In this document: positions 36,365 through 44,853 of the stretch, piece by piece
How the letters are laid out: each line of letters opens with the position of its first letter
Numbering within the stretch: the first letter of the stretch is position 1
Assembly: GCA_902621205.1 (NCBI GenBank)
Contig: CACNLH010000002.1
Coordinates: 103,101-167,100 of the forward strand
DNA from: an uncultured Alphaproteobacteria bacterium
GTDB taxonomy: Bacteria; Pseudomonadota; Alphaproteobacteria; HIMB59
Direction: 5' to 3'
Length of the DNA: 64,000 nucleotides
Notes under the pieces: model-generated
Told to the model about the DNA's origin: nothing
Database searches by the model: none
Seen by the model: the letters and a program-made list of their open reading frames with translations, nothing else
Position numbers and translations under genes: made by a program

Positions 36365-36369
36365 TTATG

Positions 36370-37686
36370 TTATTTTAAGTACCCTAAATAATCATTTTGA
36401 AATTCTATCATTGTATCTACTAGAGAACTAGCTGAGTTTGGATTTTCAACGAGCGGATCAGCTAAAAGAGCATGAATAGCTGTTTGTTTTGACTCATTTA
36501 ATATAGCCTTTGTTGTTAATTGTATTGTGCCAACTTGTGAATTAAGAAGAGAGCCAAAAGAGTTAGGATAGTTTTCTAATTTAATTCCGTGTATCCCAGT
36601 TTTATTAATTATTGCTGGTACTTCAACTATAATATCATTTGGAAGACAATCGATAAAATTATTGTTCCTTATATTTACAGCATGCTCTAGCATATTTAAG
36701 TCTTCAACAATACTCTCGATAATAGGTATAGCTCTTTCGTGAGGTTCAGGATTGCTCATATCAAAAAATTTTTCATAACCGTCATTAGAAAAAAAAGCCA
36801 AACACCTTTTTTTATATTTATCATAAAAGTCTAAAATTCCATCATGATCTACAACACTATAGGCCCAAGGTATATATTCTCCTAAATGACTATCTGTTGT
36901 AATTGGGAGGTAACCATATCTTTTAAATAATTCAAAAAATAAACCCCTCTCAGCACCAGCATTAGAAAAAAATCCTTCATGGTCATTAACCAAATCAGAA
37001 TAATAATTATCAAAGTTTTTATTAATAGAGGGATATCCATCCTTACCAGTGTCTTTATATTTGGCACTTAGTAAAATGCTTAAATGATTTAAACCCCCCG
37101 CTTCAAATTCAATATTATCTAAATCAGTTTCCATTAAAGTAGGGAGTTGGCGAGTCATTGAAGCAATCTCATGACACAACCCAGTAATTCTTAAATTTGG
37201 GAATCTAGTATTTAATGCATGGCAAATTCTTTGCATAGGATTTGAGTAAGTAAACACAAAAGCCTCGGGGCAAATTTTTTCAATATCTTCACATATTTTG
37301 ATTATTGCTGGAACTTGACGCATTGCATGAAATAATCCACCAGCTCCTCCATTTTCTCCATAAACTTGCTTGATGCCGTATTGCAGAGGCACTTTCCAAT
37401 CTTGTTCCCAAAGTTCAAATCTATTACCGACTTCAATTGATATTAAACAAAAATCAGCCATTTTTAGTGCATCAGATCGAGAAGTTGTTGACTCAATATT
37501 AAAGTTTACACCAAGTTTTTCTTTGTAAGAGAGTGCAATTTCATAAGTATTTTTAAGCGTTTCAGGATTGATATCATGAAGTACTAAAGTTGAGCCGGAT
37601 AGAATTTTGGATTTAAAAAAATCACCAACAATACCTAGGCCAAAGTTTGTACTTCCTGCACCAATAATTACTATTCTATTACTCAT
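36370..37686 (-). CDS. GH4 glycosidase, alpha-glucosidase-like
   Basis: About 438 residues from ATG 37686, which overlaps the permease stop (ATGA); the longer frame upstream lies inside the permease gene and is ignored. NAD loop IIGAGSTNFG, metal cysteine in GLCHEI and metal histidine in GLNHLS define GH4. The specificity segment is CHEI where MelA at 23993-25321 has CHSV, so this is a different subgroup and probably a different alpha-glycoside. With AglEFG-like transport genes an alpha-glucosidase is the best guess. Substrates are not phosphorylated, since uptake is by ABC transport rather than PTS. Confidence 0.82.
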   Translation of the reverse strand: MSNRIVIIGAGSTNFGLGIVGDFFKSKILSGSTLVLHDINPETLKNTYEIALSYKEKLGVNFNIESTTSRSDALKMADFCLISIEVGNRFELWEQDWKVPLQYGIKQVYGENGGAGGLFHAMRQVPAIIKICEDIEKICPEAFVFTYSNPMQRICHALNTRFPNLRITGLCHEIASMTRQLPTLMETDLDNIEFEAGGLNHLSILLSAKYKDTGKDGYPSINKNFDNYYSDLVNDHEGFFSNAGAERGLFFELFKRYGYLPITTDSHLGEYIPWAYSVVDHDGILDFYDKYKKRCLAFFSNDGYEKFFDMSNPEPHERAIPIIESIVEDLNMLEHAVNIRNNNFIDCLPNDIIVEVPAIINKTGIHGIKLENYPNSFGSLLNSQVGTIQLTTKAILNESKQTAIHALLADPLVENPNSASSLVDTMIEFQNDYLGYLK

Positions 37687-38822
37687 CCTTTGATAGATCC
37701 TGCCACCAATCCTCTTATAAAGTATCTTTGAAGAGAAAAGAAAATAAATAAAGGCACTGTCATTGAAACAAATGCACCTGTTGTGAGTATTTCCCAATTC
37801 TCTCCTCTAGAACCAAGTAATTCTTTCAACTTTGCAGTTAAAATAATTTCACTCGGATGTTTATCTAAAAATACTAAACCAACTAATAGATCATTCCAAA
37901 CCCATAAAAATTGAAGAATAAAAATAGATGCAAAAGCAGGAATAGATAAAGGCACAACAATTTTAATAAAGGTATCATAATGAGTCGCACCGTCGACTTT
38001 TGCTGCTTCCATCATCTCTTGAGGAAGAGACTTTAAAAAATTCCACAATAAAAATGTTGTAGATGCTAAACCAAAGCCCGTGTGAGCCATCCAAATACCA
38101 GGATATGATTTTGCAGCAACTCCAAATAAAGCACCAAAGTCATTATAAATAGTAAGAATAGGTATTAATGACATCTGTAATGGAACAACAAGAGATGCGA
38201 TTATTGTTGCTAGCAAAATATCACGACCATAAAACTTCATCCAAGTAAGGGCATAGGCAAAAAAAGAACAAATAATTAATGGTATCAAGGTAGATGGTAG
38301 CGCAACAGCAAAAGTGTTAAGAAAAGCTTGTCCTAAACCTTCTTTAAATAAAACCTCTTTATAATTATCTAAAGTAAAACTTGGAGGGCTTTTAGCTGAT
38401 ACAAATACCCTTTTCCCTTTTTTCTTTTTAAATTCTTCTTGAGATTTCCATATATAGTCACCATTTTCCAATACTGTAATTTCTGTCCCATCTTTAAATA
38501 ATGCAGACTCACCTACTTGATATTCATCAATATTTTTTGATGTAACACCAAATCGAAATATTTGTTTTCCTTTATCTTCACCAAATAAATTACTTTTGAT
38601 AAAATAGTAGTCTCCCTCTTTGACTTGAGCATCTTTTCCTTCAGTTCGATATATCTCATTCACTTCTGTCGTAGCAAAAGAAGTCCACCATCCACTGATT
38701 GCAAGAACATCTTTATCTCTAAGAGAGCTAATAAATAGTCCAAAAGTTGGAGCTATCCATGCAATAACAAATATTAGTAATAATAATTGTGAGAAAAGTG
38801 ATGATAATGTTATTTTTTTCAT
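37683..38822 (-). CDS. Alpha-glucoside ABC importer permease (AglG-like)
   Basis: A 379-residue permease, about 100 residues longer than ordinary MalG-type subunits. The extra part lies between the first membrane span (LLLLIFVIAWIAPTFGLF) and the second and is predicted periplasmic, as in AglG proteins of rhizobia. The coupling loop is EAAKVDGATHYDTF, and the end YFIRGLVAGSIKG. ATGA overlaps link it to both neighbours. It pairs with the next permease and the AglE-like binding protein. Confidence 0.85.
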   Translation of the reverse strand: MKKITLSSLFSQLLLLIFVIAWIAPTFGLFISSLRDKDVLAISGWWTSFATTEVNEIYRTEGKDAQVKEGDYYFIKSNLFGEDKGKQIFRFGVTSKNIDEYQVGESALFKDGTEITVLENGDYIWKSQEEFKKKKGKRVFVSAKSPPSFTLDNYKEVLFKEGLGQAFLNTFAVALPSTLIPLIICSFFAYALTWMKFYGRDILLATIIASLVVPLQMSLIPILTIYNDFGALFGVAAKSYPGIWMAHTGFGLASTTFLLWNFLKSLPQEMMEAAKVDGATHYDTFIKIVVPLSIPAFASIFILQFLWVWNDLLVGLVFLDKHPSEIILTAKLKELLGSRGENWEILTTGAFVSMTVPLFIFFSLQRYFIRGLVAGSIKG

Positions 38823-39802
38823 ACTTTTTGGTCTTGCTTATGCCTATACAAGTTCCATGCTAATATTGGAATAACACCTATTAATATACAAAAGGCCAGG
38901 ACACTTCCTCTACCAGTGTCCCCACCACCTCTGAACATCCAGTCATACATTAAGTTTGCTAGCACTTCTGTTTGCCACTGACCGTTAGTCATGGCATAGA
39001 TTATATCAAATACTTTCAAGACCAAGAGTGTGATTATGGTCCAAATTACTAAGATTGTTTGTTCAAGATATGGGATTATAATTTTCCAAAAAATTTTAAG
39101 CTCGCTAGCACCATCTATCCTAGCTGCATCTAAGGTTTCTTTAGGAATTGTGCGAAGTGCAGCACTAAAAATGACCAAGGCAAGACCAGTTTGTATCCAT
39201 ATCATTATTGCCATTAAAAAAAAATTATTCCAAATTGGTATTGTTAACCAAGCTTGAGGTTCAAAACCCAATGCAACTGCAATAGCATTGAGAAGGCCAA
39301 TTTGCTGGTCTCCTGGCCCTCTATAATCATACATAAACTTCCAAATAACTCCCGCACCAACAAATGAAATTGCCATTGGCATAAATATTATTGATTTAGC
39401 AATTGATCCCCACCAAATTCTATCTGCTAAATTTGCGATAACTAAACCAAAAAATGTACTAAGTGTGGGCACGACTATTAACCAACCTAAGTTATTAATA
39501 ATACTTCTTTTAAAATCAGGATCTTTGATAGCCCAAGCGTAGTTATACAATCCTACAAAATTATCTCCTAACTTATCGTAAAAACTTAATCTGATAGTTT
39601 CAAATACAGGATAAATAATAAAGACGAATAAGACAATAAATGCAGGACCAATAAATATGACAACTCTTATAGAGTTTTCCCAAGCAAATTTTTTAGATTT
39701 TTTTACTTGAAAGTAATCAAGTAAAAAATTTGAAAAGTGGAAAAAAGCTACAAAAACAAGAACACCAATAAGAACAGTCAGTGCTAAAGAAAATATACTC
39801 AT
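38819..39802 (-). CDS. Alpha-glucoside ABC importer permease (AglF-like)
   Basis: A 327-residue permease with an extra N-terminal membrane helix (SLALTVLIGVLVFVAFFHF) before the usual MalF-type set and the coupling loop DAARIDGASELKIF. FIGPAFIVLFVFIIYPVFETI is the second span. It overlaps the next permease by four bases and starts 70 bases after the binding-protein gene, with a stem-loop in that gap. Order and lengths match aglE-aglF-aglG of Sinorhizobium. Confidence 0.85.
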   Translation of the reverse strand: MSIFSLALTVLIGVLVFVAFFHFSNFLLDYFQVKKSKKFAWENSIRVVIFIGPAFIVLFVFIIYPVFETIRLSFYDKLGDNFVGLYNYAWAIKDPDFKRSIINNLGWLIVVPTLSTFFGLVIANLADRIWWGSIAKSIIFMPMAISFVGAGVIWKFMYDYRGPGDQQIGLLNAIAVALGFEPQAWLTIPIWNNFFLMAIMIWIQTGLALVIFSAALRTIPKETLDAARIDGASELKIFWKIIIPYLEQTILVIWTIITLLVLKVFDIIYAMTNGQWQTEVLANLMYDWMFRGGGDTGRGSVLAFCILIGVIPILAWNLYRHKQDQKV

Positions 39803-39824
39803 TAAGTTTTGATTAAGAGAAACT

Positions 39825-39853
39825 CTAAGGGCAAATATACTATTCGCCCCTAG
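39825..39853 (-). promoter_or_regulatory. Stem-loop after the AglE-like binding-protein gene
   Basis: In the minus-strand RNA, CUAGGGGCGAAUA pairs with UAUUUGCCCUUAG around a 3-base loop, giving 13 pairs of which two are G-U. The G-U pairs form only in the RNA of the coding direction, which supports an RNA element. It starts 20 bases after the stop codon and no long U-run follows, so it looks like an mRNA-stabilising or partial-stop element. Confidence 0.68.
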
Positions 39854-39872
39854 ATAAGAAAATTACTTTTTT

Positions 39873-41183
39873 TTACTGACCAGCTTCCCAGCTAGCTTGG
39901 ATTTCGTCAGCAACGTCTTGAGCTGATTTACCATTGGTGTAATCAACCATACCTGTCCAGAAAGATCCTGCTCCAACCCAACCAGGCATCAAGTCTGAAC
40001 CATCAAACCTGAAAGTTGTTGCATTCATTAGGATATCATGCAGACCTCTAAATGTGTCACTAGAATATTTGCTAGTATCAACATACTTGTGAGGTGTCAA
40101 GAAACCACCTTTTTCCATGAATCTTTCGTTAGCTTCTGGGTGAAGCAAGAACTTCATGAATTCAGTTGTAATCGGTCTTGAATTAGTAGGAGCCATTAGA
40201 GTTCCTGCACCTAAAACTGGCTTACCTAAGTCTTGAGATGCGAAAGGTGGAAAGTAGAAGAAATCATAATCCACACCAGCTTCTGCTCCTTCAGGGAAGA
40301 ATGCAGGGATAAAGCTAGCTTGTCTGTGCATCATACACTCCGCAGGTGAAGTAAATAGACCATTTGGTGAGTCTCTGAAGTCTGTTGTAGCAACAGCTTT
40401 AGTTCCACCGTTAACATATGAGTCATTTAATGCTATTGAACCAAAAAATTCCATAGCATCAATTACTCTTTGGTCATTGAACTTCATATCATTAGACACC
40501 CATTGATCATAAGTATTGGGTGAGTGCGTTCTTAACATAATGTCTTCCATCCAGTCTGTGGCAGGCCATCCAGTAGCACCACCGGAACCTAAACCAATAC
40601 AAAATGGAGTATTACCATCACTGACCATTTGATCGGCTAGTGCGAGTAAATCCTCCATAGTTTCTGGTATCTCATAACCGTTATCTTCAAAATTATCTGG
40701 TGAATACCAAACTAAACTTTTTACGTTTACTCGATAGAACACACCGTAGAATTTGTCGAAACCAGCTGGATCTTTATAAGTAGTAAGGTCTACCCAAGAT
40801 TGACCCGCAGCATAATTATCAAGAACCATTTGTTTAACATCATTTCCTAATGGTGACAAACAACCTGTCGCTGCAATATTTGCTGCTAATCCTGGCTGAG
40901 GAAATACAGCTATATCTGCTGGACTACCTGCTTGACAGTCAATATTAATAATTGATTCAAATTCATCTGAACCACCGTACTCTACGGTTGCTCCTGTTGC
41001 TGCCTCAAAAATTGATATGACATCCCTGAAATCATCATCTTGTGGTGCCAACCATGGACCAAAGATTGTTAATTTTTCTCCCGACAGGTCAGGGCCTGTA
41101 TATGCGTGAGAACCAGCATTTGCATAGCTTGCTCCAAATAGAGAAATAGCTATCAAAGCCGTTAATGTTTTAATTAATTTCAT
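39873..41183 (-). CDS. Alpha-glucoside ABC importer, periplasmic binding protein (AglE-like)
   Basis: About 436 residues from ATG 41183, placed just after AGGAGGAGG; the frame upstream is not used. Signal peptide MKLIKTLTALIAISLFG with cleavage near SYANA. Body segments such as LTIFGPWLAPQDD, VEYGGSDEFE and AVFPQPG resemble AglE. It captures a glucoside in the periplasm for the AglF/AglG channel. Trehalose, sucrose, maltose or the marine compatible solute glucosylglycerol are candidates. Its promoter region (41184-41363) contains a perfect 10-base palindrome TTGATATCAA at 41278-41287 and no other recognisable feature. Confidence 0.87.
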   Translation of the reverse strand: MKLIKTLTALIAISLFGASYANAGSHAYTGPDLSGEKLTIFGPWLAPQDDDFRDVISIFEAATGATVEYGGSDEFESIINIDCQAGSPADIAVFPQPGLAANIAATGCLSPLGNDVKQMVLDNYAAGQSWVDLTTYKDPAGFDKFYGVFYRVNVKSLVWYSPDNFEDNGYEIPETMEDLLALADQMVSDGNTPFCIGLGSGGATGWPATDWMEDIMLRTHSPNTYDQWVSNDMKFNDQRVIDAMEFFGSIALNDSYVNGGTKAVATTDFRDSPNGLFTSPAECMMHRQASFIPAFFPEGAEAGVDYDFFYFPPFASQDLGKPVLGAGTLMAPTNSRPITTEFMKFLLHPEANERFMEKGGFLTPHKYVDTSKYSSDTFRGLHDILMNATTFRFDGSDLMPGWVGAGSFWTGMVDYTNGKSAQDVADEIQASWEAGQ

Positions 41184-41363
41184 AGAAATCCTCCTCCTAT
41201 AAAAAGTATGTGTAATAGAATTTAACAAAATGAGTATAATTTCAAACACATTAAAAGCCCAAACAACATGCAATTTATTGATATCAAAAGTTCAATATTA
41301 TCAACCTTTATTCATATTAAATCTACTTTTTAGGAGTATTTAATTGATTAGCTATGTTTAAAA

Positions 41364-41846
41364 TTAATGTTTAGTTATGGTATCGTATTTTTTCTGTATT
41401 GACTCAGGCCAAACAGATTTCATGTAAGCTAAAATAGACCATATGTCATCATCATTTAATTTGTCGTTACCTTGCATTTTACCATCGTAGTTTTCATTAT
41501 AAATTTTAAATCCATACCTAATAATATTAAAGAGTTGTTCTTGACTGTGATGCCATGTATGACCGGTTCCATTTAAGGGTGGGGAGAGGTTATGACCATC
41601 TTTATCTTTTTTTGTACTCCAGTTGGGTTGACCTTGTAAGTTATTTCCATGACATGACGCACAATGAGTCACATAAAGAGATTTACCTAAGTTAATTTGA
41701 CTAATTAATTTTTCGTCAATTTCGATATTAGTTATTTCTATATTGTCGCTTTCCTTTTTATTAGGGTTTAAAAAATACAGAAGAGAAATTATTATTGCTG
41801 CGAGACCAATAACGAATATTAAAATTCTTTTTAAAAGAAACGACAA
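41364..41846 (-). CDS. Membrane-anchored or secreted class I cytochrome c
   Basis: A 160-residue protein with one hydrophobic N-terminal segment (ILIFVIGLAAIIISLLYFL), probably an uncleaved anchor, and a single heme-c site CASCHG. A methionine ligand is available in the C-terminal part (GKMQGN, with LAYMKSVWP near the end, as in small cytochromes c). TTG 41846 is the start, five bases after the CsoR-like gene, so both are probably under the same metal-responsive control. It would carry electrons at the periplasmic face; a partner oxidase is not visible. Confidence 0.83.
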   Translation of the reverse strand: MSFLLKRILIFVIGLAAIIISLLYFLNPNKKESDNIEITNIEIDEKLISQINLGKSLYVTHCASCHGNNLQGQPNWSTKKDKDGHNLSPPLNGTGHTWHHSQEQLFNIIRYGFKIYNENYDGKMQGNDKLNDDDIWSILAYMKSVWPESIQKKYDTITKH

Positions 41847-41851
41847 TTTTT

Positions 41852-42145
41852 TTAATTATTAAATTTTCTAAGTAAATCTTGTAATTCTTCTATTTTTTGT
41901 TTTTTTTGTTTGTCATTTTTTTTCATAGCATCTGCAACACAGTGGTCAATGTGCTTATTAAGTATATTATTTTCGAGAGATTTTATTGCCGAAGTTATGG
42001 CTCTTGTTTGTTGTAAAATTTCAAGACAATATCTTTTTTCAACAATCATTTTTTCAACACCTTTAAGCTGACCATGAATTCGATTAATACGATGAACATT
42101 TTTAATATGATCTGGATTTTTATTTATTTTAATAATATTTGACAT
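41852..42145 (-). CDS. csoR: CsoR/RcnR-family metal-sensing repressor
   Basis: A 97-residue all-helical DUF156 regulator. HRINRIHGQLKGVEKM is the DNA-facing first helix, RYCLEIL supplies the first cysteine ligand and NKHIDHCV the histidine and second cysteine, i.e. the Cys-His-Cys copper set of CsoR rather than the His-rich set of RcnR. Copper(I) binding releases DNA. It starts 11 bases from a perfect 20-base dyad shared with the divergent DUF4396 gene, so it is expected to repress itself, the cytochrome c and that gene. A persulfide-sensing CstR-type role is possible but less likely, because the histidine is kept. Confidence 0.85.
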   Translation of the reverse strand: MSNIIKINKNPDHIKNVHRINRIHGQLKGVEKMIVEKRYCLEILQQTRAITSAIKSLENNILNKHIDHCVADAMKKNDKQKKQKIEELQDLLRKFNN

Positions 42146-42156
42146 ATAAGTAATAT

Positions 42157-42176
42157 ACTATATACCAGTATATAGT
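42157..42176. promoter_or_regulatory. Perfect inverted repeat, candidate CsoR operator
   Basis: ACTATATAC (42157-42165) and GTATATAGT (42168-42176) are exact reverse complements separated by CA. The dyad lies in the 44-base space between the divergent csoR and DUF4396 starts, where it would cover both promoters. CsoR proteins bind dyads whose centre reads TAcc..ggTA in known cases; this one has TACCAGTA at its centre. Position and perfection make it the best operator candidate of the window. Confidence 0.7.
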
Positions 42177-42189
42177 AAATAAAAAAATA

Positions 42190-42636
42190 ATGTTTGTATC
42201 AACTCTCACCAACTTTAATTGGAAATGTAAACACACTTGGAAAAAAAGCGCTCATAATACTAAGTGGTGTTTAATTGGATGCGCAATAGGAGATCTTGGT
42301 ACGATATTCTACTTTCAAATTAATGAAATTGCTTGGCCAACCTTAAATATAATGATTTTAGCAATCATCAATGGACTGATTACTAGCATTATCTTGGAAA
42401 CAATAATTCTTTTAAGGCAAAATTTTTCTTTAAGAGATGCTATTAATACTGCCCTTGGAATGAGCTTCATTTCTATGATATCAATGGAAATAGCTATGAA
42501 TGTTACAGATGTCATTTTAACGGGAGGGGCAATGCTTACTTGGTGGGTCGTTCCTATCATGCTTTTTGTGGGCTTTATTACTCCTTGGCCCTATAATTAT
42601 TGGCGTTTAAAAAAGTACAATATTGCGTGTCACTAA
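42190..42636 (+). CDS. DUF4396-family membrane protein
   Basis: A 148-residue integral membrane protein with about four hydrophobic segments, e.g. TLNIMILAIINGLITSIILE and MLTWWVVPIMLFVGF. The GCAIGDLGTIFYFQ block and the MEIAMNVTDVIL block are those of the DUF4396 family, whose function is unknown but which is often found with copper-handling genes. Conserved cysteines, histidines and methionines (KCKHTWKK, MSFISMISMEIAMN) could touch metal. It is divergent from csoR across a perfect dyad, so metal-inducible expression is the main clue. A role in copper export or supply to oxidases is inference only. Confidence 0.7.
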   Translation: MFVSTLTNFNWKCKHTWKKSAHNTKWCLIGCAIGDLGTIFYFQINEIAWPTLNIMILAIINGLITSIILETIILLRQNFSLRDAINTALGMSFISMISMEIAMNVTDVILTGGAMLTWWVVPIMLFVGFITPWPYNYWRLKKYNIACH

Positions 42637-43091
42637 AATTTTCTATTATTTACCTAATTTCCTTAGTGTTTTTACTCGTAAATAACCTATTTGCTTCTCA
42701 TGTCACCGTAGTTGATGGAGATACAATTAAATTAGGTGATGTTAAAATACGTTTTAGTGGAATAGATGCTCCTGAAATTAATCAAACTTGTGTTGCAAGT
42801 GAAGGGAAGGTTGCATGTGGAAAAATATCAAAAGATACTTTAATTGCAAAAGTAACAAATAATAAAATTAGTTGCACTGATGAGGGAAAAGACGTCTATG
42901 GAAGAGTATTAGGTGAATGCTTTGTAAATGGTCAGTCATTAAGCAGTTACTTGGTCAGAGAGGGTTTTGCATTCGCATATAGAAAATACTCAAATAAATA
43001 CATACAAGATGAAGAATATGCTAAATCTAATAAGCTTGGAATGTGGTCCATGGAATTTGAATATCCATGGGATTTCCGAAGTAATAATTAA
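42627..43091 (+). CDS. Secreted thermonuclease-like nuclease (SNase fold)
   Basis: About 154 residues from GTG 42627, which overlaps the end of the DUF4396 gene; TTG 42600 is the alternative. A signal peptide (IIYLISLVFLLVNNLFA) is followed by the SNase core: VVDGDTIKLGDVKIRFSGID, then APEINQ, DVYGRVLGEC and a FAFAYRKY segment, giving the catalytic Arg and Asp residues of the family. Four cysteines could form disulfides in the periplasm. It would cut extracellular or periplasmic nucleic acid, possibly for phosphorus or nucleotide scavenging. Confidence 0.82.
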   Translation: MSLKFSIIYLISLVFLLVNNLFASHVTVVDGDTIKLGDVKIRFSGIDAPEINQTCVASEGKVACGKISKDTLIAKVTNNKISCTDEGKDVYGRVLGECFVNGQSLSSYLVREGFAFAYRKYSNKYIQDEEYAKSNKLGMWSMEFEYPWDFRSNN

Positions 43092-43096
43092 ATATT

Positions 43097-43675
43097 TTGT
43101 CAAAAATATATCTTTCCATAATAATTTTCATTGTTAATTTAAATTATTATTCAAATTTATACTCGTCAGATCAAGATTACTGTGTAGGTTATTTAGAGGA
43201 AGTCTACTGGTCTTTGGATCCGATTGAAGAGATTGAGACACGAGATCAAATTATACTCTTCTTCAATGAAAATTTTGAAGGAGCAAAAGCTTTAAACTAT
43301 GACTTATATTATGACTCCCTATCAAAACAGTTTTTAACTGACTTAAGTGATGTTGATTTCAGTCAATACAAAAAAGTTAATTACCCTAATTTTGAAATCC
43401 TAGTTTTGGATGCATACATCAATCTATTTAAAGGAGACGGAACTAACTACTGTCCTGCTTTTTGGAATAATTGCTCCGAGGAGTCTTTAAACTCTTTTTT
43501 TCAAGCGTCTGAAGATTTTAGTAAAACTTGGAGCGGCGAAGAAAATGTTTTGAATTTTTTAAATGACTACTTTTTGGGACATCATTGCACCATGTATTTT
43601 GATAAGTCCATAGATCAAGAAATATTTATTAGTGACCTGAATATTTTAATTAGAGAACTAACAAAACAACAATGA
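43097..43675 (+). CDS. Hypothetical secreted protein
   Basis: A 192-residue protein I do not recognise. TTG 43097 follows the nuclease by five bases. An N-terminal hydrophobic stretch (YLSIIIFIVNLNYYSNLYSS) looks like a signal peptide. The mature part is acidic and rich in Asp, Glu, Tyr and Phe, with four cysteines (DYC, NYC, NNC, HHC) that may pair in the periplasm. It has Trp/Phe-rich segments and no repeats. Sharing a message with the secreted nuclease suggests a periplasmic partner or inhibitor, but nothing more can be said. Its stop is three bases from the convergent lldD. Confidence 0.6.
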   Translation: MSKIYLSIIIFIVNLNYYSNLYSSDQDYCVGYLEEVYWSLDPIEEIETRDQIILFFNENFEGAKALNYDLYYDSLSKQFLTDLSDVDFSQYKKVNYPNFEILVLDAYINLFKGDGTNYCPAFWNNCSEESLNSFFQASEDFSKTWSGEENVLNFLNDYFLGHHCTMYFDKSIDQEIFISDLNILIRELTKQQ

Positions 43676-43678
43676 TTG

Positions 43679-44833
43679 CTACCTAAATCTTAAGTTTTTC
43701 TTTGAAAGCTCATTAATATTTGAAACTCCCATTAAAATCATATCTCTCTCGATTTCTTTTTTGAGATTGCTTAAAGCTAATTCTACACCTTTTTTGCCCC
43801 CTGCAGCCAAAGCGTATAGATACATTCTACCACCCGAACAGGCCTTAGCGCCCAATGAAAGAGCTTTTAAAACATGAGTTCCTCTTTTGATACCACCATC
43901 GCATATCACATCAATTTTATCACCAACAGCATTAACAATTTCTTCAAGCTGATCAAAAGGAGATCGAGATCCATCTAATTGTCTTCCACCATGATTGGAA
44001 ATCATAATAGCAGATGCTCCAACATCTACGGCTTTCCTGGCATCGTCTACAGACATAATACCCTTGATTGCTAAAGGCTTCCCCCATTTTTTATTAATGT
44101 CTTCAATCTTTTTCCAAGATAAGGAGTTATCTAACATTTTTGTAAAATAATCGCCAATACTGGTCATTACATTGGTGCCCTCTGTTACATGCTTTTTTAA
44201 GCTACTCAATTCCCATTTTGGTTTTGTGAAATAATTAAAGGCCCAAGCAGGGTGTGTAGCGAAACTCATTATACTCTTTAAAGTTAAATTTAATGGAATT
44301 GTAAAACCTGAATATAAGTCTCTTTCTCTGTTACCTCCAACCGCTGAGTCAACTGTAATGGCCATTGTGTCAAAATTATGTTCTTTGCATTGATCAATTA
44401 AATAATTATTTAGTCCCTCGTCTTTATGCACATAAAGTTGAAATAATTTTGGAGTCGAAATTAATTTAGATATTTCCTCAATGCTCGCTGTTCCTAGAGA
44501 AGAAACCCCAAACATTGTTCCATATTTTTCTGCTGCTAGTCCAACCCCAATCTCTCCATCAGGGTGAAACAACCTTTGCAAAGCTGTTGGGGAGCAATAA
44601 ATTGGCATTTCTATTTTATGCCCCATTACAGTTGTAGACATATCAATATCTTTTACACCGGTTAGCACATTAGGAATTAAGTCACATTTATCATACGCTT
44701 CGGTATTTCTTCTAAAAGTTACTTCATCATCAGCTGCGCCATCAATATAATGAAATATCGGTGACGGAAGTCTTTTTTTTGCTAGACTCCGAAAATCCTC
44801 AAAGTTATGACAATTGTTAATGCTACTGAACAT
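43679..44833 (-). CDS. lldD: L-lactate dehydrogenase / FMN-dependent 2-hydroxyacid oxidase
   Basis: A 384-residue FMN enzyme of the (S)-2-hydroxyacid dehydrogenase family. It has the active-site tyrosine region (FHYIDGAADDE), the catalytic histidine and arginine in ISNHGGRQLDGS and the phosphate-binding CDGGIKRGTHVLKAL. It sits last in an operon with rhamnulokinase and the rhamnulose-phosphate aldolase/dehydrogenase fusion. That enzyme yields L-lactate from L-lactaldehyde, and this one can oxidise it to pyruvate, passing electrons to the respiratory chain. Length and motifs fit LldD; a glycolate oxidase-like specificity is the alternative. Confidence 0.87.
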   Translation of the reverse strand: MFSSINNCHNFEDFRSLAKKRLPSPIFHYIDGAADDEVTFRRNTEAYDKCDLIPNVLTGVKDIDMSTTVMGHKIEMPIYCSPTALQRLFHPDGEIGVGLAAEKYGTMFGVSSLGTASIEEISKLISTPKLFQLYVHKDEGLNNYLIDQCKEHNFDTMAITVDSAVGGNRERDLYSGFTIPLNLTLKSIMSFATHPAWAFNYFTKPKWELSSLKKHVTEGTNVMTSIGDYFTKMLDNSLSWKKIEDINKKWGKPLAIKGIMSVDDARKAVDVGASAIMISNHGGRQLDGSRSPFDQLEEIVNAVGDKIDVICDGGIKRGTHVLKALSLGAKACSGGRMYLYALAAGGKKGVELALSNLKKEIERDMILMGVSNINELSKKNLRFR

Positions 44834-44853
44834 ATTTTTATATTAAACAAAAA

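Noticed and set aside
37687..37797. A 37-residue N-terminal extension of the GH4 gene
   Set aside because: It lies inside the permease gene; ATG 37686 overlaps the permease stop as ATGA and starts directly at the NAD-binding strand.
41278..41287. Perfect palindrome TTGATATCAA before the AglE-like gene as an operator
   Set aside because: A single 10-base palindrome in an AT-rich spacer has a good chance of arising by accident, and no cognate regulator is nearby.
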